Assembly: GCF_037975245.1 (NCBI RefSeq)
Contig: NC_092561.1
Span: 10,969,001-11,033,000 of the forward strand
Source of the DNA: Apostichopus japonicus
Lineage: Eukaryota; Echinodermata; Holothuroidea; Aspidochirotida; Stichopodidae
DNA length: 64,000 bases
Direction of reading: 5' to 3'
Both the position numbers and the translations under genes were made by a program. Numbering within the stretch: the stretch's first letter is position 1; every line of letters begins with the position of its first letter. A model generated the notes under the pieces. The model worked only from the letters and a program-made list of their open reading frames with translations, did no database searches and had not been told where the DNA came from. Shown here piece by piece: positions 51,350 through 61,970 of this stretch.

Positions 51350-51895
51350 CAGTGGTGTTGCCAAGAGGGGGGCTGGGAGAACGTGCCCACCCAATAAAAA
51401 TTGTGCCCCCTCCACCCCCCCCCCCCCCAGGCACCCTTGCAGATGGAATTTATTACAAAGGACAAACGTATAATGTTCTCTAGTAAAACTTCTTTCCACA
51501 GACCATCACAATAACCAGCTGTTTTCTCACTAACAAGGTCACAGAGGCCCCGGCGTGAATCACCAGTGCTTAAACTTCACTACTACCCTGCATGAATTTC
51601 AATTTTCAACACTCTTATTTGAAAACATTATCAGAACAAAAGGTTTAAATTTCCAACTTTTGTATAGCTTTTTTATCCGCCTCTATTAAAACATAAATAT
51701 CGGACAGACTAAGCCTGAAAATTCTTGAACAAAAAGTTACTATAATATGTCACCAGATTGCATCTCAGGACCCATAATTAATCAAAAGTTTCTGACACCC
51801 CCTCCCCTTAGACCCCTCTCCCAGGACGGCATCACAAATAGACATTGTGCCACCCCCCTCCCCACCCCAAGATTGAATTTATGGCGACGCAACTG
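51350..51895. mobile_element. hAT-like MITE with decayed TSD GTAATC
   Basis: The ends CAGTGGTGTTGCCA and TGGCGACGCAACTG are inverted (11 of 14) and related to the 45085-47423 termini. The flanks are GTAATCCC and GTAATCAT, matching at six of eight positions, as expected of an older 8-bp duplication. The interior has long C runs and a CCCCTCCCCTTAGACCCC stretch that is the complement of the G-rich motif at 17595. Confidence 0.6.
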
Positions 51896-51997
51896 GTAAT
51901 CATGCAAAGAAAACATTTGTCTGCTGGAAATCCCCGCATCGTTTTCTTGCATTCGCGATGAGGTTATACTGAATGCACAACTTATTCACTTGACCGT

Positions 51998-53425
51998 ATA
52001 GAAATAAAAACTCTGATAATCAGTAGCAAAGTTACCAATTATGTACGAAAAGTAAGATCGAGCAAAAAACTTTCGAAAAATTCACGCAAAACTGGAATAT
52101 CGTGCCAAATGTAACTCATGCCATGTAAACAAGGCTCTAGTACACCCATCTATGAATATAAGACCACATCTGGTGTTAATTGCAGGGGCAAAAGAAAGTA
52201 TTTTCTAGAATTTTCCCAAAATACGAAAAACTAATATCCTATCATAGTTAGGTGCATAGGCATACAGGACCATTTCAGTTTGGGGGGGCAGAAATTTTTG
52301 TGCCCGAAAGTTCCTGTGACACTATCTAAGCGGAGCGCCACCATCGGTTGGCGCGTAGCGCACAAGAAAATTTTGGGCAAAAAATGCCTCTCAGATTGCC
52401 GGAAACGGCATTTCTGAGGCCTTGCAAGTTGCATCTAAACATTCTTTCTTTTATAATCTCACGTTTTAGAAGTTTACACTTCCCCCAAAATTTGGTAAAT
52501 TAGAAGAAGAAAAAATTGAAACATCACTTTGTAGGTGAAAAATAGGACAGTATATTTTTTAAGCTCCTATTTAGTTACCGTGTTTATTATTTTAACACAG
52601 TACTCAGCTACCTCCAGAAAAACATACATTGTTCAACATCACGTAGGCGGGATAATGTCGCTGTGTCGGGTGAGACTGAAATTTGTCTCACAAAAAAAGT
52701 ATTAAATATAACAAAGAATATGATAAACCTGTACTTCTAGGCTTGTAGGCACTCCCCCTCCCCCCCCTACCACCATTCATGAAAAAGAAAATGTTTCTTA
52801 TATACTAATGTCGGGGATGTCCAGGTATACAGTTGACTAGTTAAAAAAAATTTTGATCGTGCAAAAAGCTTACGGTGGTGCTACACGGAAATATTCGGGC
52901 ATCGTGATGCTAAATAAAGAAAATCATGGAATTGTCGGGCAAAAATTTGAAAAAGATTTGGGCAAGCTACTGCATATTTATATACATATATATATATATT
53001 TATATATTTTCTCCTCTTAGGCTGCCCAAATTTTTCAGGACTTTTGCCCGAATTTCTTGTCCTCTGGAAATTTGGGGGGGCAGTCTGCTCCCCCGCCTCG
53101 TACGCCTATGGTTAGGTGTATAGCAAATAGCCTAATCACCTCGGTGGTTAAGGATCTCACGTAACTACAAAAACACAACTAATTGTATTTTGCGGAGTTG
53201 ACATTTTATACAGGAACATGGAAACAATATTTATCATATCAGTATTTAGTTAATCATACCAAGTTGGCTAAAACATGGGACTTCGATATTCACTCATAAA
53301 GATGGCCGTAGCTAGGGGTCCTGCTATGCGTATATGGTATGGACTTGTGTTTTCTCGTGTTTTCATGGGGAATAGACAGTTTTGTTCATGTGGAGGAGTC
53401 AGTTGGCTTGAGATAGACTTTTTGA
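51998..53425 (-). repeat. Dispersed repeat, inverted copy interrupted by a MITE
   Basis: The reverse complement matches 34597-35225 on both sides of the 52255-53110 insertion. Shared parts are CAAGGCTCTAGTACACCCAT on the left and GTTTTGTTCATGTGGAGGAG on the right. It provides a natural before-and-after comparison for the insertion. Confidence 0.75.
52255..53110. mobile_element. hAT-like MITE with 8-bp TSD GTTAGGTG
   Basis: The flanks repeat GTTAGGTG exactly (52247-52254 and 53111-53118). The ends CATAGGCATACAGGAC and CGTACGCCTATG belong to the same terminal family as 4451-4836 and 6325-6772. It includes an ACTATCTAAGCG core at 52321 and a TA microsatellite at 52980-53005. The related repeat at 34597-35225 shows the uninterrupted target site. 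Confidence 0.9.
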
Positions 53426-53459
53426 AGTGGGGGTCAAAACATAAATGTCAATAAAAACT

Positions 53460-54020
53460 CCTATATATCATAAAGCCAATTGACGTGGTGGGTGAGTGTA
53501 AGGGTGTGGGATGTACAGTAGTGCCTCTGTGGTCAGATTTGTGCTATCATAGGGTCAAACGTCAAATAACCCAAAACAGCATTGTGGCCTTTATGCCTGG
53601 GGAAACAATTGTCGGAGACCCATTAATTCATGTGGGACATCAAGCTGCAAGTTTACAGTGTATTATTTATGTGAAACTCCAGAGGTCACATAATCAAAGG
53701 AAGTCAAACTTGGCAAATATTGTGTGCTAAAGCATTTCACAGACTATTCCTTAGCCACAAGCAGATGAACTTGATGGGTACGTGTGTGGGCAAGGGTTGT
53801 AGTGGGTGTGTGACTTATGAGGTCATGGGTTCAAATGTTGGGGTCAAAGGACAAATAACCAATAACCAGCATTGTGGCCATTACATGTGTACCAAGTGGA
53901 CCAATTCTTCTTACACAACTAGGTTATCACAGACAATATGTCTACAGTGTATCAATTAATGTCAAACGTCAAAGGTAACATGATCAAAGGAGGTCAAATG
54001 TCAAACATGGTTAAATTTCT
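53460..54020. repeat. Two diverged GGTCAAA-rich units
   Basis: Two consecutive stretches of about 270 bp share the order TGGTGGGTGAGTGTAAGGG-like, GGGTCAAACGTCAAATAACC and CAGCATTGTGGCC, then TACAGTGTAT and AGGTCA. They are diverged and non-coding. The TTGACC/GGTCA richness recalls the repeat in CCT2 intron 8. Confidence 0.5.
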
Positions 54021-54984
54021 GCAGAAAAAGTCTTTGGCAAACTATTCCTTGACCATAATGCTGATAGACTTTAAACTTGGTGGGTATGTGCCTGGGCATG
54101 GGTTGTTGTTACGTTGCTGTCCACAACTTTCAGAAGGATATATGTTTGCAATGGTCAAGTTATTTGGAACTCAGTATGTCTCTCTGATGTTCCGGTATTT
54201 GACTTGAGGACAAATTTTCCTCAGGTCATGCTCTATCAATCAGGTGATTGCTAAATATGAACTTATAAGACAAGGAATCCTGAAGCATTCTGGCTTTCTG
54301 GTTAAATATTGTGAAATCACCATCATGAAAGACAGCAACCAAAACAGTTTAATATCTTGGGAAATTCTGGACATTTTCTGCATCTGTAGTTTGATTTCTT
54401 CACATGATGTGTATGTTAGTAAGATGTAATTTGAAGTGTTTCTTAAATTTTGGCGGGTAAGTACTGCGTATTTGTATAACATGCAGCTGAACTGATTAAC
54501 AGTCTCAATGCAGTTATTGAAAAGTGGTTAAGTTCATTACGATCTTCCTTGCCTATAGCAAATACCACCCAAGTCGCCTGTTTTTGGCCAAAAACAGGGG
54601 AGATGAAATATCTACAGGAGTTGGTAATGCTAGCTTTACTTACCGCACCTCTGCACAAATTCATGATTAAACACACAGTGTACAATTTCAGTGGTCAAGC
54701 CAAATTTGTCTGCACACACAGGAAAGTAGGCCTTGTTCCCATATAAGAATGCACCCATACTTCAAGTCTGCAAGGGCGATTAATTCCCTTAGTGTGAACA
54801 CTTGCGTACTCGTACTTCAAGTCTGTGCGCATTCTCAAGAAAAATCCTCTTTTCGGGATGTCTTCCAATCCCTCTTGAGCTCTTAGAAAGTGTAATGTGA
54901 ACGGTCGCAGACTTATGGTGACCCGAGATTGCCGGTTAAGTTATAATATCCGCTCTATCCAGTTGAAATTTGGGGGGCATTTTG

Positions 54985-56162
54985 TAGTGTTTACACAGGT
55001 CCAAAAATCGGGAACCGGGTACCCGAGAGCCGTTACCCGTCGGGTATCCGGGTACCCGGAAAAAACTCGTTTACCCTCGTGTATCACGATTTTCAAGAAA
55101 TTACATATTGGATGCTATGATAAATGAATTATATTCTCTACTGACAATGTTTTCATGTTCAAAAACGTATGTGTAAGGTAAGGTATAAAACCTTCCTCAA
55201 TATTTTCTATTTGCTTTTTTTCTGTCATAAACTTGTTAATTACTTAATATAATTAACATTAATACTAATTAGAAGTAATGTTGTTAACATCGCACTGCCG
55301 CCACTGCTTATGCTTGCTCTCCACGTCTATTGGATTAGAACATAAAATATCCCTTTAGCTCAGTTGTTACTACTACTATCTATCATGCATTAGCCACGCG
55401 ATTCGCGCAATTTGATGGCATTTGGAATACACGATTAGTAAAAAGCCACTTGCGATTATTATTTTTAGTTATCCCATCTATAATCCATAAGCATGTCGTA
55501 AAATTCCTTGTCAGCCTTTCCTTCTATGAAATGAACGAATGAATAAATAATCATTTCTTCCACATGGTAGGCTAACACCACACTAAGTCAATGCATGAGA
55601 AATCAAGCTAAGCCATAACCATCTGCTTATTTGCTGAAATTGTGACGCAGTTATAAGATATCCATGGAACACATTCATTATTGCTGTTACGCTGACCACA
55701 TGGTTGCCTAACACCACACTAAGTCAATGGGGTAATCTAGCATAGCCATTTGTTTACTACAGTAGCTGAAATTGTGACGCAGTTATAAGATATCCATGGA
55801 ATAATTTCGGTATTGCTGTTATCTCCAACCACATGGTAGCCTAACACCACACTAAGTCAATGGGAAATCTGCCTAACCATCGGTTTGCATTTTTTTTTTA
55901 AATCACACTTTGCGTAGGATTCAAGTTATAAATTAGGAACCGGGTAGTATCGCGTCAGGCGGGTTCCTTCGTTATTGCTGTTATCTTCGACGACATATGA
56001 TAGCCTAACACCACACTAAGTCAATGGGAAATCTGCCTAACCGTAGGTTTTTTTTTTTTTTTTTAAATCACACTTTGCGTAGGATTCGGGTAATTAATTA
56101 GGAACCGGGTAGTATTGCGTCGGGCGGGTACCCGGGTACCCGGATAACCCGTGCAAACACTA
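54985..56162. mobile_element. hAT-like element with 8-bp TSD GCATTTTG
   Basis: The flanks repeat GCATTTTG exactly (54977-54984 and 56163-56170). The ends TAGTGTTTACACAGG and CCCGTGCAAACACTA are inverted (13 of 15), followed inside by GGTACCCGG-type palindromes. The interior has repeated CATGGTAGCCTAACACCACA blocks near 55562, 55697, 55830 and 55992. A related copy lies in CCT2 intron 1 at 41083-41956. Confidence 0.88.
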
Positions 56163-56243
56163 GCATTTTGTAACGTGCAGTAGGCATACGACACAGTGTA
56201 CAGATCAGTGAGGCATACCTACATTGTGTTTGTTTGTTCAAAT

Positions 56244-57015
56244 CAGGGTGGGAATTTGGCAAAAAAAGTTGGTAAGCATTTCTTCATTTTTTGATGAAAT
56301 GTGCTTACCAACATGAGCCAAGATTTCTCAGTTGGTAAGCACAATTCATGAATCGGTAAGCACAGCACAATGACCTGAACGCTGTTATCCTTTTGTGAAA
56401 ACTTCCTGATTCGCGGCACAAGTGTACTTTATATCGAGCCGACAGCGGCGGCGCAGGTAATCCAGTCAATGCATGTTCGATCGAAATAATTACAATCCCT
56501 GTCCATCACGTTGAACTCTCCGACCAGACAATACCGGGTCGAATACTCGACTTGGTATTAGTTATTCAAATACATGATCAAAGGAAATGTATCGACTGGA
56601 GATCGTAAAAAAAACTCTGAAAATCAGTAGAGAAATTACCAATTGTGTACGAAAAGTAAGTTCGGTCTTTCAAATTTACGAAATTCATGTGTGAAGTTGG
56701 AATAATTTGCGATGCATACACAGTTAGTCGTAGGTATGTGACGGTCCAGGCACGATCGCTGAGCTAGCAGCCAGCTGTGTGCGGCCTGTTCGTTGGTGCT
56801 TTTTGCTAGCTGCGCGACAAATTAATCCTCCGTAACTTAGAAGCAGATTGCAGATAAGCCTACTACAGTCCGATGCAGTCACTTACGGTCAGAATTTTTG
56901 GTACGCTCATTACAAGGGTGTGTAGTACTAGGCCCATTTGATTTTTTTATTTTGGTAAGCCATATTTTCATTCCAGTACGCTAGCGTACCGGCGTACCGT
57001 AAAATTCCCACCCTG
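56244..57015. mobile_element. hAT-like element with 8-bp TSD GTTCAAAT
   Basis: The flanks repeat GTTCAAAT exactly (56236-56243 and 57016-57023). The ends CAGGGTGGGAATTT and AAATTCCCACCCTG are a perfect 14-bp inverted repeat. Subterminal GTACGC/GGTAAGC boxes are present. A middle segment near 56610-56670 resembles part of the 34597-35225 repeat. There is no coding capacity. Confidence 0.9.
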
Positions 57016-57023
57016 GTTCAAAT

Positions 57024-59352
57024 ATCAGACCGTTGCCTTTCTTAACAGAAACAATACCTAACGACGCACATGAACCCATTTCATATTTCTTTGCTTGTGA
57101 GACTAAAACAAACTGAATGACAGTCCACTTAAATCTAATAAACTATAATTCATTGTATGCCAAACTCACAAGTTTTTAAAGAGACCAATATCTGTAATTT
57201 TATGTTTATTTCGAAATGGGTGACTTTGGAATCGTTACTACGGCAGTTGGGTCATTCCGCCTAAAATCAACCAATTTTCTGAAAAGTTCCCAGGTGACCC
57301 TCTCAGAATTAGATGAAATTTTGTAAGAATGATTGAGTATGTCCCAAATGAACACATACAAAAAATTAAAATCATACTCCATGTCGTTTTCGAGATATGG
57401 CCCGTTGAAATTTGGTCGAAATGGCCATTTTGCGATTCGCGAAAAGTGTCTTTTGTGATATTTTCCGACTTTGAAAGCTCATAATTCAGTCTTTGTACCA
57501 GGTAGAGAGCTCAAATTCGGTATTCTACTGTATCTTACTTCTTGCCAAAATTCATGAATCTGCACTCAATTTAACTGTATCTCCTTTATTTTTCTGGTTA
57601 CGAAACTTACGATCACCCAAAGTAGGCACTTTATTCAGCCGAAAATGATTTTTGTGATTTTTAAGGTCACCCTGTGCCCCCATGAGGGGTCACATGAATC
57701 CTATATTCCTTGGGTATTATCTATGGTTGCATGTTTACACCCATAAGCAATTATAAGCCCACCAATGCATTAATTAAGAAATGGCATGGGCCCAAAGTTG
57801 GCTCCAGACAGAAAAAGGTCAAAAAGACCCCGTCCGTCTAGCCTATAATGAAGTTACATGCTCCATACTTAATAGTTAATCATCCTTTTGTGGATTAAAC
57901 AATCCCATTGTTTCTTGTAGAAGTTAAAGGTTAATTTCTAAAGTCACCAAAGGTCAAAGACTAAACCTTGTAAACGTAACTTGACAACCGAGAGTAAAAT
58001 GAGCTACATAATCGGTATGTAGATCCACATTGGTGAGTACAAGTAATTATTTTGATCTACTCCGGTGAAAGGTCAATTGAAGTCGACTGAGGTCAAAGAC
58101 TGGCATGAACTCCACTTGTGATTGTGGATCCAAATTAGTGAACGCAGTGACCCTATTGTTCCAATTAGTGAATGCAGGGACCCTTTTGTTTGTTATAGAG
58201 GGAATATCTCCATAGTTACTTGAGGTCCAAGTCTTACATACTTGTAAATACGCTAACTTTAAAAGTAAAAGCTTGGATGAATTTCATAAAGTAAGTAGCG
58301 TGTAGCTCCACTTTATTGAGTTATATTTGGTGGAGGTCAAACTATCATTTGGATTCCCCAGAGGTCTGAGTCTGAAAACCTTATCAACGCAATCTCCAAT
58401 TATAAAGGTGGTTAAACTGAATTCTTACTAAGTGTGGAGCTTTACCTAAGTGCCAGAGTACCAGAACTGATGTTTTCTGTTGAGATCAAATTAAGATGGT
58501 TTGCGTGTGGGCGGTACATAGCGTAGTATTGTCACCCTCAGGCAATGCAACCATGACAACAAACGTTTTGGAGTGTACGTACTACATGATCCCCGGCTGC
58601 ATATCACACATATCCAATCCGATAATTTTAACCAACATCCGGTGAATAGCGGGACAGGATCAGAGTATGACACAAGTGTAAATGCATCCGGATCAATGCA
58701 CAAGTTTACCCCATGAAGAGATGATCGGCTGATAACATCAGGGGATTTAATCGGGATCTAGTGTAAAAGCACCCTACTGTACGTAGGAATTAGCACATGC
58801 ATGATACCAGGGAGTTGTTCTATAACAACTCACTGATGATAATTAGGACTGGAATTTCACATGGGAATGCATGTGACGTAATGAGGTCACCGGATATTTT
58901 GGGTCACTGTTGATGCGGGAGTGTTTACATTACAAAATTGATCTCGACCTTCGGATCAGATCCTGGTCTCTGCCAGCATCAAAATAGGAGGATCAGATCC
59001 GGATCTGAACTGCATTTACACTACAGAGCTCTGTGATCTTGACATCAGGATCAGATCCTGACGACGCATGCAATGATATCCCCACAGTTGAAAATGAGTT
59101 TTCAAGATTATATCATTATTGCAGTTATAAAAGAAGATAAAAACATTTGTCATGCAGTCTTGTGCCATGAAAGCTCATAAGGCAAATGCACTGACTAAAC
59201 TAAACCAAATAACCTGAAATACTTCATATCGCAATTGATGATTCTGGGAGTTAGATCAATGCTCTTCCTGTCTTGGTCTATGAATGATGCATTTGACAGT
59301 CTGAGTAATATCTGTGAATTATTTTCATCTCATTTTCTTTGGTTTTTTACAG
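57024..59352 (+). other. Upstream flank or intron of the methyltransferase-like gene
   Basis: No coding region is supported here. GGTCAAAG-rich stretches occur at 57940-58100. Several near-palindromic GGATCAGATCC-type words cluster at 58940-59065. The stretch ends in a strong acceptor (TCATTTTCTTTGGTTTTTTACAG, 59330-59352), showing that it is at least partly intronic. Confidence 0.5.
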
Positions 59353-59380
59353 ATTTGGAGTGCCCTTTGCAGGTTCCAGC

Positions 59381-61597
59381 ATGGATGTTTTAAAGCCCTC
59401 ATCATACTCAGTTGACTATATCCCGGTAGGTGGTCATGTCAATCTTTCGCCATCATCCTCTGCATCAGTATACACGGAATTTCCCCCAGACAAGCAATTA
59501 CCGTGGCAACACTCAAGTTTTGAAGTTGATGATAACATCCAACCTCTTTTGGACACATTCTATCAATCCATAGACTCTCCTTTGGAACCTACTCCAGACG
59601 AGCAATTACCGTGGCAACACTCAAGTTTTGAAGTTGATAATAGCATCCAACCCCTTTTGGAACCATTCTCTCAATCCATATACCCTCCTTCGGAACCTAC
59701 TCCAGACGAGCAATTACCGTGGCAACACTCAAGTTTTGAAGTTGATGATAAAGTCCAACCTCTTTTGGAATCATTCCCTCAGTCTACATACTCCCCTTTG
59801 GAACTTCCAGACAAGAATTTACCATGGCAACGCTCAAGTTCCAGGGTTGACCGTGTTGCTCTCTTGAGATCATCTCCTTCATCCGGATTTTCTCCTTTCC
59901 AATCTCCTCAAAAGCAACAATTACCACCGCGTCCTTCCGAATATTCATTCCAACCTCTGGTCACGGATTACCATGACACATCATCTCCCAGTCCTCGATT
60001 TGTTCATCCACAAACTGCTGCTCGAGTAGGGCAACCCTCCCCGATACCTATCGTCATACAAGGACAGGTTAATGTTGACAGTGTGAGTCTGGCAGAGAAG
60101 GTAAGCCCATTTCATGACAAAGACCGGGATCTGTTGGTCCCTCACGGAAGTACACCACCAAGCATCATCGACGAGGACTCTGGATTTGAATCTCTAATCG
60201 ATAGTCCGCTTCTATCTCCAGACACGCCTCATATCCCATCGTCAACTGATTCATCTCAGCAGACGAAGAGTCACTTCACCGGGAAGCCTAATATCAAGGA
60301 GCCTTTAACACCAGACATGCCCAATGTCACCCGCAGAGTGTCCCTTGGCAGAGAATGTGTATCCTCCCCAGACACCAAGGTTCTTTCAATATCACCTGCT
60401 TTATCTCAGCAACCCAGGAGACACTTGACCAGAAATTCCTATCTGAAAGGACCTTTGCCCATGCAGCCCTTGATGACACCACCGCCTAATAGACCGCGTA
60501 AGAGAAAGCTAGAGAGTTGCGAGCCTACCTCGGTGCCCTTTAAAAGGTTGAAGTTTGGCGATCAGCGGACCGTTACTCATTTCCAAACTGATCTGAATTC
60601 TATCTTTCTGAGCATTAGGAACATCTTTAACTTCAACTGCCGTGCATTGACAGAGCTGGGTTACGAAGCAGAGAAAGATCGCTGCGTTATGGAAATGAAA
60701 AGGACTTCTCGTTCTTATTCTCATAACAACTTGGTCTCCAAGGATGACCGTCAGGATTATTCTGACTGGCAACCTAGATGGGGTTACATGTTCATGTACA
60801 TGATGCGGCATGCACACCTGGTATTACACTCCTTGAGGGCGTTCTATCGGGGGGTAAATCCTGCCATACCTGCAGAATGGAATTTTCCGTTTGACCACAA
60901 TAGATTGTATTCGGCCAATTTCCTGCAAAAGTGCGCTCAGCCTGGTGGTGTGTTGCACGTCTGTGCCATTGGAGGTGGTCCCGGTAGCGATCTCATAGGT
61001 CTAGCCTTGTTTCTCCGAGCTAATCGTTACCCAGTCAAGATAAGAGCATACATATTAGATCTGTGTGGCCACTGGCAGCGCTCATGGCACAGCCTCGTAC
61101 AGCAGTTACCGCCATACATTGCTGGTTGTTTCTTAGATGTCCAATATGTGCCTTTCAACTACCTCAACCCTAATCTGTCTCTTGAACAAATAAGGATCAT
61201 CTCATCGGCTGATATCATCACCATTGTCAAATCCATGTCTCCCGTAGCAACAAAGTTGTCCACGGTCAAACCGACGAGGCTCATGGGCAGTCTCCATTCT
61301 GACGGCATGGTGAAGCAGACCTCCATTTTCAACATCCTCTCCTGTGTCTCTTCGGGGAGTTTAGTGCTGTACATCGATAATAGGTTTGGAAAGCAACGCA
61401 GGGTGATGCAAGAATCCCTCCAAGCAGCTAAAGGGTATAGTCTGTTACATTACCAAGTTACCAAGGTAGATCTACCCTCAACAGGATTTTCACCGGTCAG
61501 CTTAAACTTTATGAAGTGGGTTGGCTATGGGCCATCATTTTGGAGCGGGAGAAATGAAGTGGTAGTGTTGGCCAGACGGTTTCAGTTTCATTTTTAA
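59381..61597 (+). CDS. Uncharacterised protein with class I methyltransferase-like domain
   Basis: The exon starts at 59353 after a strong polypyrimidine-AG acceptor. The first Met inside it is at 59381, giving 738 aa. An upstream coding exon cannot be excluded, because the frame is open to the junction. Residues 37-157 hold three to four tandem repeats of about 36 aa with the core EQLPWQHSSFEVD. Residues 160-370 are Pro/Ser/Thr-rich and probably disordered. PRKRKLES and PFKRLKF (about 370-392) resemble a bipartite nuclear localisation signal. From about 460 the protein is folded: WQPRWGYMFMYMMRHAHLVL, then a SAM-binding-like motif I AIGGGPGSDLIGL (about 527), the acidic post-I strand AYILDL (about 554), and a later strand ADIITIVKSM (about 609). 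VLYIDN (about 660) and a C-terminal RNEVVVLARRF strand follow. This order fits a Rossmann-fold class I methyltransferase. The substrate is unknown and I do not recognise a named orthologue. Confidence 0.8.
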   Translation: MDVLKPSSYSVDYIPVGGHVNLSPSSSASVYTEFPPDKQLPWQHSSFEVDDNIQPLLDTFYQSIDSPLEPTPDEQLPWQHSSFEVDNSIQPLLEPFSQSIYPPSEPTPDEQLPWQHSSFEVDDKVQPLLESFPQSTYSPLELPDKNLPWQRSSSRVDRVALLRSSPSSGFSPFQSPQKQQLPPRPSEYSFQPLVTDYHDTSSPSPRFVHPQTAARVGQPSPIPIVIQGQVNVDSVSLAEKVSPFHDKDRDLLVPHGSTPPSIIDEDSGFESLIDSPLLSPDTPHIPSSTDSSQQTKSHFTGKPNIKEPLTPDMPNVTRRVSLGRECVSSPDTKVLSISPALSQQPRRHLTRNSYLKGPLPMQPLMTPPPNRPRKRKLESCEPTSVPFKRLKFGDQRTVTHFQTDLNSIFLSIRNIFNFNCRALTELGYEAEKDRCVMEMKRTSRSYSHNNLVSKDDRQDYSDWQPRWGYMFMYMMRHAHLVLHSLRAFYRGVNPAIPAEWNFPFDHNRLYSANFLQKCAQPGGVLHVCAIGGGPGSDLIGLALFLRANRYPVKIRAYILDLCGHWQRSWHSLVQQLPPYIAGCFLDVQYVPFNYLNPNLSLEQIRIISSADIITIVKSMSPVATKLSTVKPTRLMGSLHSDGMVKQTSIFNILSCVSSGSLVLYIDNRFGKQRRVMQESLQAAKGYSLLHYQVTKVDLPSTGFSPVSLNFMKWVGYGPSFWSGRNEVVVLARRFQFHF
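59489..59850 (+). repeat. In-frame coding tandem repeat, 108-bp unit
   Basis: Unit starts lie at 59489, 59597, 59705 and 59810, spaced 108, 108 and 105 bp (36, 36 and 35 codons). The LPWQHSSFEVD core is almost identical in the first three units and diverged in the fourth (LPWQRSSSRVD). Confidence 0.9.
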
Positions 61598-61964
61598 AGC
61601 GTCGGGAAGATGGTGTGTTATTGTTTGAAGTTGGCCCGCCATATCAGGATAATTGTAATCTCTGTTATTGCATTTTGGAAGTTTATAGTTGTTGGGTAAG
61701 CAAATTTTAAGTGTTTTTATTGAAAAAGATTGTAAAATTATGTTATTCAAGTGCTACCAATTTTACTTTGCAGCCTTTGTGATCCAGTTGGAATGAGGGA
61801 TGATTTGAATATTGCTGGTAACTTCCAAAATTTTAAGTAAGATTCAGACTGGATTTCCAACTTGTAAACAGCCTTTATCTTTTATTTTGTGTGCATTTAC
61901 GCATGGGATCTAGTGTACATAGCAAACTGCATGTTAGCTCTGGGGTAACTTCTCTGTACAAGTA

Positions 61965-61970
61965 AATAAA
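61965..61970 (+). terminator. Candidate poly(A) signal of the methyltransferase-like gene
   Basis: AATAAA lies 368 nt after the stop codon, in an AT-rich 3' flank. A second AATAAA-like site is present near 62029. Confidence 0.55.

Noticed and set aside
58930-59065. Cluster of GGATCAGATCC-type palindromes as a regulatory array
   Set aside because: The words are few and irregularly spaced, and could be the remains of an old TIR element. I could not define ends or a TSD.
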